Assembly (NCBI GenBank): GCA_002369255.1
Contig: DFFO01000046.1
Location: forward strand, 1-22,266
Reading direction: 5' to 3'
Length of the DNA stretch: 22,266 nt
Origin: Lachnospiraceae bacterium UBA3774
GTDB lineage: Bacteria; Bacillota; Clostridia; Lachnospirales; Lachnospiraceae
Positions 6,941-14,569 of the stretch are shown here, piece by piece (within the stretch, counting starts at the first letter, position 1; each line of letters starts with the position of its first letter). The notes beneath the pieces were generated by a model that was given only the letters and a program-made list of their open reading frames with translations, did not search any database and had not been told where the DNA came from. Position numbers and translations under genes: made by a program.

Positions 6941-7942
6941 TTATAAACCGATCCAGACGAGGATCAGGCTGATAAGTGCAAGTCCTGTAACCACAGTCCA
7001 GTAGAATTTAAACAAATGCTCTATTTTCAGTCTTGCTGTAACCGCGTGAACGGTAGTCATACATATGAGCGTAACGACAAGACTGATCGCAAAATGTATG
7101 ATCGCACGGATAATAATATCGAGAAAATGAATTCCCCAAAGCGTCACTCCCGTATGAATACCGTTGTAAATGCCTCCGAGGAAAAGCGCGGAGAAAAGCG
7201 ATGTCATCACAAACATCTTTACAGCGGTATTGAGTTTGAACATTCCTAGAGGAAGACCGCTATATTCTACCAGAGGGCCTTCGCATATCTCGGTTTCGGC
7301 TTCTGCTACGTCAAAAGGCTGCGTGCCGACTTCGGCGGGAATGACAAGAAGCATGGCAAGAGCCGCAGGGATCATTGCAAGATGGCTGATAACAGGGCCG
7401 TTTGCAACCTGCCAGGCGTTGATATACTGGAGCGAAAATTCAAGACTGCTGCCGCCGACAAGTCTTGCAACAGCAAGAAATACAATGATCAGAGGCAATT
7501 CGTATGCCATCATGGTGACCATTTCACGGGAAACACCTATTCCGGCATACGGCGAACCCGAGGCAGAGCCGCCGACGATCAGTGCTACAGCAGGGATCGT
7601 AAGCAGATAAAGTATAACGATAAGATCCGCTTTTCCTGAAAAAGCGCTGTAGCCGCCTATAGGTATCAGCGTCATCATTACGATAAGGCTGACGTATCCC
7701 ACAAAAGGCGCAGCGAGATAAACAGGCTTATTTGCAGCATGAGGAACTATCGTTTCTTTTCCCGCAAGCTTAAAGAAATCATATGTTGGCTGTAATATGG
7801 GAGGTCCCACTCTGCGCTGCATTCTCGCGATTACTTTTCGGTCAAAGCCGGCGAGGATCAGTCCTCCGATGGTAGCAAACAGCAATCCGGGGAAAACGAG
7901 CGCCTTTATAATATTTTCAATAATATCAAAAAATCCGGTCAT
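6941..7942 (-). CDS. mbhM: Membrane subunit MbhM (NuoH/HycD-like)
   Basis: Polytopic anchor between the hydrogenase arm and the ion-pumping arm, homologous to complex I NuoH. It has 333 residues and about eight hydrophobic segments. Family motifs include RVGPPILQPTYDFFKLAGKE (residues ~44-63), on the loop facing the hydrogenase module, and REMVTMMAYELPLI. The acidic loop EVGTQPFDVAEAETEICEGP, followed by EYSGLPLGMFKL, is the signature of the NuoH/EchB/HycD family and carries glutamates thought to link redox change to proton movement. It begins 15 nt after the mbhH stop with a GGGGGAG ribosome binding site and is followed after 12 nt by mbhJ. Confidence 0.94.
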   Translation of the reverse strand: MTGFFDIIENIIKALVFPGLLFATIGGLILAGFDRKVIARMQRRVGPPILQPTYDFFKLAGKETIVPHAANKPVYLAAPFVGYVSLIVMMTLIPIGGYSAFSGKADLIVILYLLTIPAVALIVGGSASGSPYAGIGVSREMVTMMAYELPLIIVFLAVARLVGGSSLEFSLQYINAWQVANGPVISHLAMIPAALAMLLVIPAEVGTQPFDVAEAETEICEGPLVEYSGLPLGMFKLNTAVKMFVMTSLFSALFLGGIYNGIHTGVTLWGIHFLDIIIRAIIHFAISLVVTLICMTTVHAVTARLKIEHLFKFYWTVVTGLALISLILVWIGL

Positions 7943-7957
7943 CTCTTCTCTCCCCCT

Positions 7958-9880
7958 TTAAATGAATATTACCGTAAAAACAATGACGATAAGCGCGCTG
8001 CATATAACGGTCATAAGCGAATAGTCGTTGATATTTCCGCTATGAACGGACTGCATGATACCGAAATATTTTCTCCAGTTGTGCTTAAAGCCCCAGAACA
8101 GGTCTGATCCTGCTACATGAGAATATTCGCTCTTTTCTCCCGAAAAGAAAGTGGAATACTTGCCGTCTTCGGCCGCGTCTTTACCGCTTTCAAGAACCTT
8201 TCCTCTTGATCCGGAGCCCATGATGAGCACAAGGCAGACGGCTATGAGGACGGTAATAAATATTACGAGCCAGACAATAGGATTCCAGTAGCTGAAACCG
8301 TCCGCAAGATCCATTGAAACATTCGTAACGGAAGCGGAAACGGCAGTACTCTCGCCAAGCATTGCGTCAATATAATTTGTAATATTAAATGCGGCCTGGC
8401 CGGCGGGAATTAGCAGGTATCTGCCGATCAGTCTGTAGAAAACGCCGCCAAAGAGGCAGAGCGCGGACATAATCCACATGGGAAGCCGCATACTGAAAGG
8501 AACCTCTTTCGTATTTGCAAGATTTTTAGGAGCCTGTCCGAAGAACACCGCCTGAGTAACTTTTATAAACGAAGCAAGCGTCATTACCGAAACGACTACA
8601 GCCGTAACGGTAACAAAAGTATAGAAGAAATTGCCTGTAACTACGGCTTTTTCATAAACAGCCTGATAGATCATCCATTTTGAAGCAAAGCCGTTAAAAG
8701 GCGGAAGTCCCGATATGGAAAACGCGCCTATCAAAAAGCATATTGTGGTCTTCGGCATTTTCTTTGAAAGACCGCCGAGCTTGTCAAGATCAGTCGTGCC
8801 CGTCGCATAAAGCACCGCGCCTGCGCAAAGGAACAAAAGCCCTTTGAAAAGCGTATGGTTCATCGCATGGAAAAGACCCGAGGTCATTCCCATCAGAGAG
8901 CAAAGTCCGATAGCAGTAATAACGTATCCGATCTGCGAAATACTGTGAAACGCAAGCAGACGTTTGAAATCATGCTGAGCGAGCGCCATGGTAACGCCGA
9001 TAAACATTGTAACAGCGCCGAATACCACAACTACGATCTGGATCGCGCTCTTATCTATTACGCGAAATACCATATAGAGCAGTCTTATCATTCCGTAAAC
9101 GCCGGCTTTGTTTACCATTCCCGAAAATACCATTGAAATGGACGTAGGGGCAGACATGTATGCGTCCGCGGCGGGCGTATGGAAAGGGACGATAAAGGAC
9201 TTGACCCCGAATCCGATAAACATGAATGAAAGCGCAAGAACGCTGACAGGAGTCATGTTGCCCGAAACGAGCGAGGCAAGCTGCGCCATATTAAGCGTAT
9301 GGAACTGCATATACAGCAGGGTGATACCGGTAAGGGTAAAGCCCGAACCCACAGATCCTATTACAAGGTATTTGAAAGCAGCCTCAAGGTTCGAGCCTTT
9401 TTTGTTGCGAAACGCCGTAAGCGCAACAGCCGCGAAGGTCATTATCTCAACCATTACATAGAGATTAAAGATGTCTCCCGTACATACAAGACCGAGCACA
9501 GAGCCTGCAAGCATCAAAAACAGCGTGTAATAATGGCCAAGATGTCTGTCCTTTTCCATATATTTTATGGAATAGACGGCCGAGAGCCAATAAGTCAGAA
9601 CGACGAGTATGACAAAGAACATATTAAGCCCGTCGATCTCATAACCGATACCTATGGCATGGCCTCCTACAGGTTCCCAGTTACCCATCCAATAGCTGAT
9701 CACCTCTCCTCTTCCGAAGACCGGAATGGTAAGATAAAGCATCAGACAGGCAGAGACCGTAGTAAAAAGCATAACGATAATATTTCTGACGGTTTTGTTT
9801 TTGGAACCGAAAATCTCTACCAGGAAGCCACCGAGGAAGAGACCCATTACCGAAAGAACGGGGAAATGAGTATAATTCAT
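7958..9880 (-). CDS. mbhH: Proton-translocating antiporter-like subunit MbhH, probably fused to MbhI
   Basis: MrpD/NuoN-like ion channel subunit. Residues 1 to ~500 form the 14-helix antiporter fold with key charges in place: E145 in YVMVEIM, K227 in GFGVKSFIVPFHTPAADAYMSAP, K257, K305/K307 region, K346, and K401 in GFASKWMIYQAV. At 640 residues it exceeds a typical MbhH (~510). The last ~110 residues hold one helix (~535-556), a hydrophilic loop, the segment SDLFWGFKHNWRKYFG (592-607), then a final helix (621-639). That layout fits MbhI, which is otherwise missing from the operon and which in the Pyrococcus enzyme helps brace the membrane arm. The fusion is inference from position, size and layout. 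The start overlaps mbhG by 4 nt with AGGAGG upstream. Confidence 0.92.
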   Translation of the reverse strand: MNYTHFPVLSVMGLFLGGFLVEIFGSKNKTVRNIIVMLFTTVSACLMLYLTIPVFGRGEVISYWMGNWEPVGGHAIGIGYEIDGLNMFFVILVVLTYWLSAVYSIKYMEKDRHLGHYYTLFLMLAGSVLGLVCTGDIFNLYVMVEIMTFAAVALTAFRNKKGSNLEAAFKYLVIGSVGSGFTLTGITLLYMQFHTLNMAQLASLVSGNMTPVSVLALSFMFIGFGVKSFIVPFHTPAADAYMSAPTSISMVFSGMVNKAGVYGMIRLLYMVFRVIDKSAIQIVVVVFGAVTMFIGVTMALAQHDFKRLLAFHSISQIGYVITAIGLCSLMGMTSGLFHAMNHTLFKGLLFLCAGAVLYATGTTDLDKLGGLSKKMPKTTICFLIGAFSISGLPPFNGFASKWMIYQAVYEKAVVTGNFFYTFVTVTAVVVSVMTLASFIKVTQAVFFGQAPKNLANTKEVPFSMRLPMWIMSALCLFGGVFYRLIGRYLLIPAGQAAFNITNYIDAMLGESTAVSASVTNVSMDLADGFSYWNPIVWLVIFITVLIAVCLVLIMGSGSRGKVLESGKDAAEDGKYSTFFSGEKSEYSHVAGSDLFWGFKHNWRKYFGIMQSVHSGNINDYSLMTVICSALIVIVFTVIFI

Positions 9881-10230
9881 CCCTTCAACCTCCTTATCTC
9901 ATTTGCATCAATACTTTTGTATCTCTTATTGATCATAATAACAAGTGACAACGCCATCGCGTCAACACAGGCTCCGATAACGATAGAAGTCAGAGTGAGC
10001 GCCTGCGGAATGGGATCAACAAAAGCTGCCGTACCGCCGATGTTAAACAGATCAGCTGCGTAAATGGGAGCTGTTCCGCCGTTATTATATCCGATACTTA
10101 CAATAAGCAGATTTATTCCGTAGTCAGTAATTCCAAGTCCCAGAACTATCTTGATCAGATTGCGCTTTGCACAAACGGTATAAAGACCAAGAACGATAAG
10201 AATAACGGAAGTAATATAATTGAAAATCAT
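9877..10230 (-). CDS. mbhG: Mrp-type subunit MbhG (MrpC/NuoK-like)
   Basis: Small three-helix subunit of the ion-translocating arm, homologous to MrpC and NuoK. It has 117 residues. IVLGLYTVCAKRNLIKIVLGLGITDYGINLLIVSIGY and the later DPIPQALTLTSIVIGACVDAMALSLV segment are the standard MrpC features, the second carrying the PQALxLTxIVI signature. The start ATG shares its A with the mbhF stop (TAATG), with GGAGG 10 nt upstream, so translation is coupled. The end overlaps mbhH by 4 nt. Confidence 0.95.
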   Translation of the reverse strand: MIFNYITSVILIVLGLYTVCAKRNLIKIVLGLGITDYGINLLIVSIGYNNGGTAPIYAADLFNIGGTAAFVDPIPQALTLTSIVIGACVDAMALSLVIMINKRYKSIDANEIRRLKG

Positions 10231-10718
10231 TATTCTGCAACCTCCTCTTCTTCATCATCTTCTTCATCAAGATCGGGGGCAAGCAGTCCAAGCAGGAGCA
10301 AAAGCAGGAAACTTACTCCGGTAAGAACCTTCCAGCCAACTGTCCAGCCCATAAAAGTAATGGTTCCGGCGCTTATCAGATCTCCGAAGTTTCCAAGATC
10401 CGCAAAGACGTTTTTGGCAAAATTCGCGCCCAAAACTATTCCCGCCATGCCAAGAAGCACGTAAAGAATAGCTCCGCTCGATTCGTTTATACGCAAAACT
10501 TCCGTATTTATAACCTTATTGGTCGTTTTGTAACCGTATCCAAGATATAAAAGAAGTGCTGCCGAAGCAACCATAACGCCTCCCTGGAAGCCGCCGCCCG
10601 GACTTACGGTACCGAACAAAATGATATAAATGCCGAACAAAAGGGCGAAAGGAAGAAACATATCCGCGCCGCATTTTACAATGATATTGCGCTCTTTGAT
10701 TCCGTCTTTAAACTTCAT
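10230..10718 (-). CDS. mbhF: Mrp-type subunit MbhF (MrpB-like)
   Basis: Membrane subunit of the Na+/H+ antiporter module, homologous to MrpB. It has 162 residues and four hydrophobic segments. MFLPFALLFGIYIILFGTVSPGGGFQGGVMVASA is the conserved MrpB core containing the GxxxPGGGFQGG motif. The C-terminus ends in a strikingly acidic tail (residues ~149-162, nine Glu/Asp in the last twelve), cytoplasmic by topology and of unknown use. It overlaps mbhE by 11 nt. AGGAGG lies 9 nt before the ATG. Confidence 0.95.
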   Translation of the reverse strand: MKFKDGIKERNIIVKCGADMFLPFALLFGIYIILFGTVSPGGGFQGGVMVASAALLLYLGYGYKTTNKVINTEVLRINESSGAILYVLLGMAGIVLGANFAKNVFADLGNFGDLISAGTITFMGWTVGWKVLTGVSFLLLLLLGLLAPDLDEEDDEEEEVAE

Positions 10719-11064
10719 CAGTCTTATCCTCCTTTTTTACTTTTTTGTTGCGGGCAAGGATTACAAAAGAACCTGCAATTGCCGTAAGCAGGATAAATGA
10801 TTCTCCGAGAGTATCAAATCCGCGAAAGTCGAATACTATAGCCGCGACGTTATTTACAGCTTTTGCTTCGGCGACGTCCTTTTCGACTATGATATCAACA
10901 ACGCTGTCGGGTTCGATCCTTGAATACTTGTATGTTCCGTCGCTGTTTTGCGTCACTTCGATATTTGTTGCACGGAAATAATTGTAACCGTAAACTACGG
11001 CGACGACTCCGGCAGCCAGAATGACTACGCAGGAAATCAGGGCAACGATCTTTTTAGCTTTCAC
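10708..11064 (-). CDS. mbhE: Mrp-type subunit MbhE (MrpA C-terminal-like), GTG start
   Basis: Two-helix subunit matching the C-terminal part of MrpA. It has 118 residues: helix 1 at ~6-27, a soluble stretch, then VFDFRGFDTLGESFILLTAIAGSFVIL (about 74-100) with the DFRGFDTLGE signature shared with MrpA and archaeal MbhE. The start is GTG, supported by GGAGG 9 nt upstream. It overlaps mbhD by 11 nt and mbhF by 11 nt. In Mrp complexes this region lies in the proposed Na+ path. Confidence 0.93.
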   Translation of the reverse strand: MKAKKIVALISCVVILAAGVVAVVYGYNYFRATNIEVTQNSDGTYKYSRIEPDSVVDIIVEKDVAEAKAVNNVAAIVFDFRGFDTLGESFILLTAIAGSFVILARNKKVKKEDKTDEV

Positions 11065-11323
11065 TGTCTTTGTCCTCCTCTCCTTTTTTTGTAGTTTTTC
11101 TGACGGCTATTACAAAAATCGCCGTGGAGAGAACCGCGCCTACGGCAGCTTCCGCTATAGCTACGTCAGGTGCCTGAAGGAGTATAAAAGCAAGCGAGAT
11201 AAAAGCGCCTGTTACTCCGAGGGCTATTACGGACGAAAGAATGTTTTTTGCGAAAACCGAATAAAACGCAGTAGCGAGAATCATGATCATTACGAGGGCA
11301 TTAAGAATAAATTCAATCGTCAT
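11054..11323 (-). CDS. mbhD: Mrp-type subunit MbhD (DUF4040-like)
   Basis: Small three-helix subunit corresponding to the MbhD/DUF4040 segment of MrpA. It has 89 residues. ALGVTGAFISLAFILLQAPD, followed by AIAEAAVGAV, is the recognisable motif; the aspartate and glutamate in it are conserved in MrpA-type proteins. The C-terminal tail is charged. It overlaps mbhC by 11 nt with GGGGAGG about 9 nt before the ATG. Confidence 0.93.
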   Translation of the reverse strand: MTIEFILNALVMIMILATAFYSVFAKNILSSVIALGVTGAFISLAFILLQAPDVAIAEAAVGAVLSTAIFVIAVRKTTKKGEEDKDSES

Positions 11324-11657
11324 TTTCCATATCCTCCCCGTATTTATCGCAAACGAAGCCGTCTTTTGGACGGATCCCGTGTCTGTAAGCCGCTTTTGTC
11401 AAAGAGTGGCCCGAAATGGGGTTTGTGATAATATAAAATACGCCGAGAATCGCAAGCTTTACTGCCATCGTATAATCAGCATATTGTCCGATAGAATAAA
11501 CTATACCGCCTATGATAACTCCGAGAAGGCCGAGAGTGGCGATATTCGTGCTTGACTGCAAACGGCTGAAAGTATCGGGCATCCGCAGAAGTCCTACCGT
11601 TCCGGCAAACGCAAAGAAAAGACTGATACCGATCAATATATCAACTGCTATTCTCAT
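11313..11657 (-). CDS. mbhC: Mrp-type subunit MbhC (MrpG-like)
   Basis: Membrane subunit homologous to MrpG/PhaG of the Na+/H+ antiporter module. It has 114 residues and three hydrophobic segments. GLLRMPDTFSRLQSSTNIATLG is the family signature near residue 25. The C-terminal end is hydrophilic. ATGA start/stop overlap with mbhB, and GGAGGG 6 nt upstream of the ATG. Confidence 0.95.
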   Translation of the reverse strand: MRIAVDILIGISLFFAFAGTVGLLRMPDTFSRLQSSTNIATLGLLGVIIGGIVYSIGQYADYTMAVKLAILGVFYIITNPISGHSLTKAAYRHGIRPKDGFVCDKYGEDMENDD

Positions 11658-11908
11658 AGTCTTCCCTCCAGATATCTTGCCACTATTACAGAGCCTATAA
11701 AGCCTAAAAGTGCGGTTACAAGCGCTATATCAAGGTAAATCCCCCTGCCGGAAAACAGCGCGAAAAGCACAAGCGCCATATCGGCAAGTATTTCCATACA
11801 GTCGGCAGTGATCGCACGGTCTGCAATTGTAGGACCCTTGACAAGTCTGAAAATGAGGCAAAGCGCCATTACGACAAAGCATATGGCAAAAAACAACAGC
11901 TCGTTCAT
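11654..11908 (-). CDS. mbhB: Mrp-type subunit MbhB (MrpF-like)
   Basis: Three-helix subunit homologous to MrpF. RLVKGPTIADRAITADCMEILADMALVL is the family signature. I place the start at 11908 (MNELLFFAIC), giving 84 residues. There AAGGAGG lies 8 nt upstream and the ATG overlaps the mbhA stop as ATGA. A longer form from the ATG at 11929 would place that start ahead of the ribosome binding site, so it is less likely. Confidence 0.94.
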   Translation of the reverse strand: MNELLFFAICFVVMALCLIFRLVKGPTIADRAITADCMEILADMALVLFALFSGRGIYLDIALVTALLGFIGSVIVARYLEGRL

Positions 11909-12453
11909 TTCCATATCCTCCTTACCCATTTTTCGAGAGTTCCCTTTATTGCTTCTCCCGCTTCGTTTTCATCCGTCACGGTAACATTTATCCAGTGAAT
12001 ATAAAGAAAAGTCTCATCTCCCTGATCAACAATATCCATTGTGATGGTACCCGGAGTGAGGGTTATGGAATTTGCCAGCATTGACAGGCCATACTCGCTT
12101 TTCAGTTTTGTAGGAACTTTGACAATTCCCGGATTGATCTTGAGCTTCCCGGGTTTTAACGCGCGAAACGCCATGTCTATATTGGCTTTTATCAGTTCCC
12201 ATCCAAAGATAAATATGCTGTAAAAGAGCAAGCACAGGATCTTTAACGGATTAAACAGATAAAAAGCTTTCTCGTGAATAAAAAAACGTGCGGAGAAAAG
12301 AGAAATAATAATACTTGCGAGAATTCCCGCTATCAGAACTTCTATCGACGCTTCGCCTTTGAAGATCGAAACGATTTGTCCGGTTAAAAGCAGCCAGAAT
12401 ATAAAACAGACTATCATCGTCGACAGAAACGCTGAAAATTTTGCTTTCTTCAA
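11905..12453 (-). CDS. mbhA: Mrp-type subunit MbhA (MrpE-like)
   Basis: First gene of the Mrp-like module, homologous to MrpE. It has 182 residues, two or three N-terminal helices, then a cytoplasmic alpha/beta domain with ANSITLTPGTITMDI and FLYIHWINV, both diagnostic of MrpE. I favour the TTG at 12453 because AGGAGG (12463-12468) is 9 nt away. A GTG at 12459 would be only 3 nt from it and adds two residues. hypB ends just upstream, with its stop next to this ribosome binding site. Confidence 0.93.
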   Translation of the reverse strand: MKKAKFSAFLSTMIVCFIFWLLLTGQIVSIFKGEASIEVLIAGILASIIISLFSARFFIHEKAFYLFNPLKILCLLFYSIFIFGWELIKANIDMAFRALKPGKLKINPGIVKVPTKLKSEYGLSMLANSITLTPGTITMDIVDQGDETFLYIHWINVTVTDENEAGEAIKGTLEKWVRRIWK

Positions 12454-12468
12454 GTCCACACCCCTCCT

Positions 12469-13128
12469 TTAAGATTTTATTTTTTCGTTGATCCTATTTC
12501 TAAGCCAGTCAAGAAATTCCGGAAAGCCGTCTCCGTTTCTTGAGGAAACAGGAAAAATATTAGCTCCGGGATTGACGTCATAAGTATCTTTTTTAACTCG
12601 TTCAACGTCGAAATCAAAAAACGGCAGCATATCGGCTTTATTGATAATCAAAGCGTCCGTAGTGGCAAACATCAGAGGATACTTAGCGACCTTGTCATCT
12701 CCTTCGGGCACGCTCAAAATAGACACCCTGAAATCCTCTCCGATATTGAACTCGGCGGGGCAGACAAGATTGCCTATATTTTCAACAAAGATCACGTCAA
12801 GCTTGTCAAGATCGAACCGGCCAAGGATATTTTCAATCGCCATAGCCTCGATATGACAGGCTCCGTCAGTCTGAAGCTGAACTACGGGGATGCCCATTTT
12901 ATCAATAGTTTCGGCATCAATCATGCCCGCGATATCTCCCTCGATCACTCCTATGGAATAATCGCCGCGAAGATTATCTATGATGTTTTTGATAAGACTC
13001 GTTTTACCCGCGCCTGGAGACCCCATGACGTTTACTATAGCTATGCGCTTTTCGGACGTAACAAGATGTATTTTGTCGCTTACGTCCTCATTCCACGCAA
13101 GAATCTGTTTAACGACTTTTATTTCCAT
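12469..13128 (-). CDS. hypB: Hydrogenase nickel incorporation GTPase HypB
   Basis: SIMIBI-class GTPase that works with HypA to load nickel into the large subunit precursor. It has 219 residues, with P-loop GSPGAGKTSLI (36-46), a Switch/metal-site region QTDGACHIEAM, ENIGNLVCPAEFNIGE, and base-specificity motif NKADML. The histidine-rich N-terminal nickel-storage stretch found in some HypB proteins is absent, as is the CxxGC N-terminal site. Only the G-domain cysteine/histidine site is present. The ATG directly follows the hypA stop. It sits inside the mbh structural operon between hypA and mbhA. Confidence 0.97.
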   Translation of the reverse strand: MEIKVVKQILAWNEDVSDKIHLVTSEKRIAIVNVMGSPGAGKTSLIKNIIDNLRGDYSIGVIEGDIAGMIDAETIDKMGIPVVQLQTDGACHIEAMAIENILGRFDLDKLDVIFVENIGNLVCPAEFNIGEDFRVSILSVPEGDDKVAKYPLMFATTDALIINKADMLPFFDFDVERVKKDTYDVNPGANIFPVSSRNGDGFPEFLDWLRNRINEKIKS

Positions 13129-13470
13129 TTATTCTACTTCCAGGCTGTCCACATAATATTCTCTGCCGGAAACAATCTTAAAATCAGTTCCCCCACAGTC
13201 GGGACAGCGTATTTTTTTTCTTTCGATAACTCCGTTATAGCCGCAGCTTCTGCATGAAATACTTATCGGGATGCGATTTATTATAAGTTTTGCGTCCTCT
13301 GCTATAGTTCCCTTGCTTACTATTGAAAAGTATTCCTGAATATACTCGGGAAAAACTCCCGAGAGCTCTCCTATTTTGAGTCTTATTTCAAGAATGCGCT
13401 TTGCTCCGGCTTTTTCGGCCTCGGGAATTGCGGCCTGCATTATTCCTTCGGTAATGGCAAGTTCGTGCAT
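13129..13470 (-). CDS. hypA: Hydrogenase nickel metallochaperone HypA
   Basis: Nickel carrier that delivers Ni to the hydrogenase large subunit with HypB. It has 113 residues. I start at the ATG at 13470, giving MHELAITEGIM: Met1-His2-Glu3 is the conserved nickel-binding N-terminus and must be exposed. A longer reading from 13503 would bury it and overlap mbhL, so it is rejected. The structural zinc site is C73, C76, C89 and C92 (CRSC and CPDC). The start is 1 nt after the mbhL stop, so translation is likely coupled. Confidence 0.97.
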   Translation of the reverse strand: MHELAITEGIMQAAIPEAEKAGAKRILEIRLKIGELSGVFPEYIQEYFSIVSKGTIAEDAKLIINRIPISISCRSCGYNGVIERKKIRCPDCGGTDFKIVSGREYYVDSLEVE

Positions 13471-13471
13471 C

Positions 13472-14569
13472 TTATCTGTCCATGCAGGAGAAGCACGGGT
13501 CAATGCTTGCTATTATCAATCCGGCGTCCGCAACGGAATTTCCTTTGAGCATGGTCGGAACCGTAGGCGCGTTCTTGAAGGTGGGAACGTGAATACTGAC
13601 TCTCTGATTTGTCGTGCCGCCGTCGGTATTTACCTTGTAGCACAACTGTCCGCGCGGAGCCTCGACGCGCACCATATACTCTCCTGCCGGCACTTTAGGA
13701 ATCATCACGCCTTTATTTATGGGACCTTTGGGAAGGTTTTCAAGCGCCTGGCGGATGATCTTTATGCTCTCTATATTTTCAAGCACTCTTACAACAACGC
13801 GGGAAAAGACGTCGCATGAAGGATAAACGCATTTCTCGAATTCAAAATCGTCATAGCATATATAGGGCGCGTCTATTCTGACGTCCACGGGAACATTAGA
13901 AGCGCGCGCATGAGGGCCTACGGCACCTATACGGTTTGAATCCTCGGTAGTAAGAATGCCTACGCCCTTTGTGCGTAGAGCAACTGTCTTGTCTGAAAGA
14001 AGCATATCGCGCAGTTTGAGATTGAATACTTCGATCTTGTCGAGCATTTTTCGGACGTCCTGCGCCTGCTCCGCGGAAATATCACGACGCGCACCGCCGA
14101 TGGTGACCATTCCGTAATTGACGCGGTTTCCCGTGAGCTCTTCGAGAATGTCCATAACAAGCTCTCTGTCATCCCAGGTATGCATAAACATCGAATCATG
14201 ACCTATGATATGAAGAGCTATGCCAATCCAAAGAAGGTGCGAATGCAGCCTTTCAAGCTCGCTGATGATCACTCTGATATACTGTCCGCGTTTTGCGGGA
14301 GAATAGTTTTCATCAGCCTGATGCATTATGCCTTCGATAGCCATCGCGTATCCGAGCGCATGTGAATGAGAACAGATGCCGCATACTCTTTCAACGAGAA
14401 CAAGCGTCTGAATGAAGTTTCTTTCCTGGCAGAGTTTTTCAATACCTCTGTGATTGTATCCGATAAATACTTCCGCTTCGGTGATCTGTTCGCCGTCAGT
14501 ATAAAGCTTTGCGTGAACAGGCTCCTCCAATGCGGGATGGTAAGGACCGATGGGGACTATATAACTCAT
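13472..14569 (-). CDS. mbhL: [NiFe] hydrogenase large (catalytic) subunit, Mbh type, without C-terminal extension
   Basis: Catalytic subunit holding the NiFe(CN)2CO site, homologous to NuoD. It has 365 residues. Nickel ligands are intact: the N-terminal motif ERVCGICSHSHALGYA (C63, C66) and the C-terminal DPCFSCMDR (C359, C362). The GPYHPALEEP start, RLHSHLLWIG and PRGQLCYKVNTDGG also fit group 4 enzymes. The reading frame stops right after the arginine of CxxCxxR, so the 15-30 residue tail normally removed by a maturation endopeptidase is not encoded. Both CxxC pairs argue for a true hydrogenase rather than an Mbs/Mbx or complex I-like relative. GGAGGG lies 6 nt upstream, and the start overlaps mbhK by 4 nt. 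Confidence 0.97.
   Translation of the reverse strand: MSYIVPIGPYHPALEEPVHAKLYTDGEQITEAEVFIGYNHRGIEKLCQERNFIQTLVLVERVCGICSHSHALGYAMAIEGIMHQADENYSPAKRGQYIRVIISELERLHSHLLWIGIALHIIGHDSMFMHTWDDRELVMDILEELTGNRVNYGMVTIGGARRDISAEQAQDVRKMLDKIEVFNLKLRDMLLSDKTVALRTKGVGILTTEDSNRIGAVGPHARASNVPVDVRIDAPYICYDDFEFEKCVYPSCDVFSRVVVRVLENIESIKIIRQALENLPKGPINKGVMIPKVPAGEYMVRVEAPRGQLCYKVNTDGGTTNQRVSIHVPTFKNAPTVPTMLKGNSVADAGLIIASIDPCFSCMDR

Noticed and set aside
9299..10063. Long plus-strand reading frame antisense to mbhH/mbhG (254 residues)
   Set aside because: No family resemblance, low-complexity basic composition and no ribosome binding site; it is a shadow of strongly supported genes on the minus strand. The same applies to frames at 6006-6458, 7170-7610, 11021-11428, 15611-16075 and 19011-19679.
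9877..12453. Stand-alone Mrp Na+/H+ antiporter operon
   Set aside because: The Mrp-like genes are continuous and coupled with mbhK/L upstream and mbhM/J/N downstream, and MrpA is split into MbhD and MbhE sizes as in Mbh.
13471..13503. Longer hypA reading frame starting at 13503
   Set aside because: It would hide the nickel-binding MHE N-terminus and overlap the end of mbhL; the ATG at 13470 is correct.
13472..14569. Large subunit as a complex I, Mbx or Mbs (non-hydrogenase) relative
   Set aside because: Both nickel-binding CxxC pairs (C63/C66 and C359/C362) are intact and hypA-F are present, which indicates a real [NiFe] hydrogenase.
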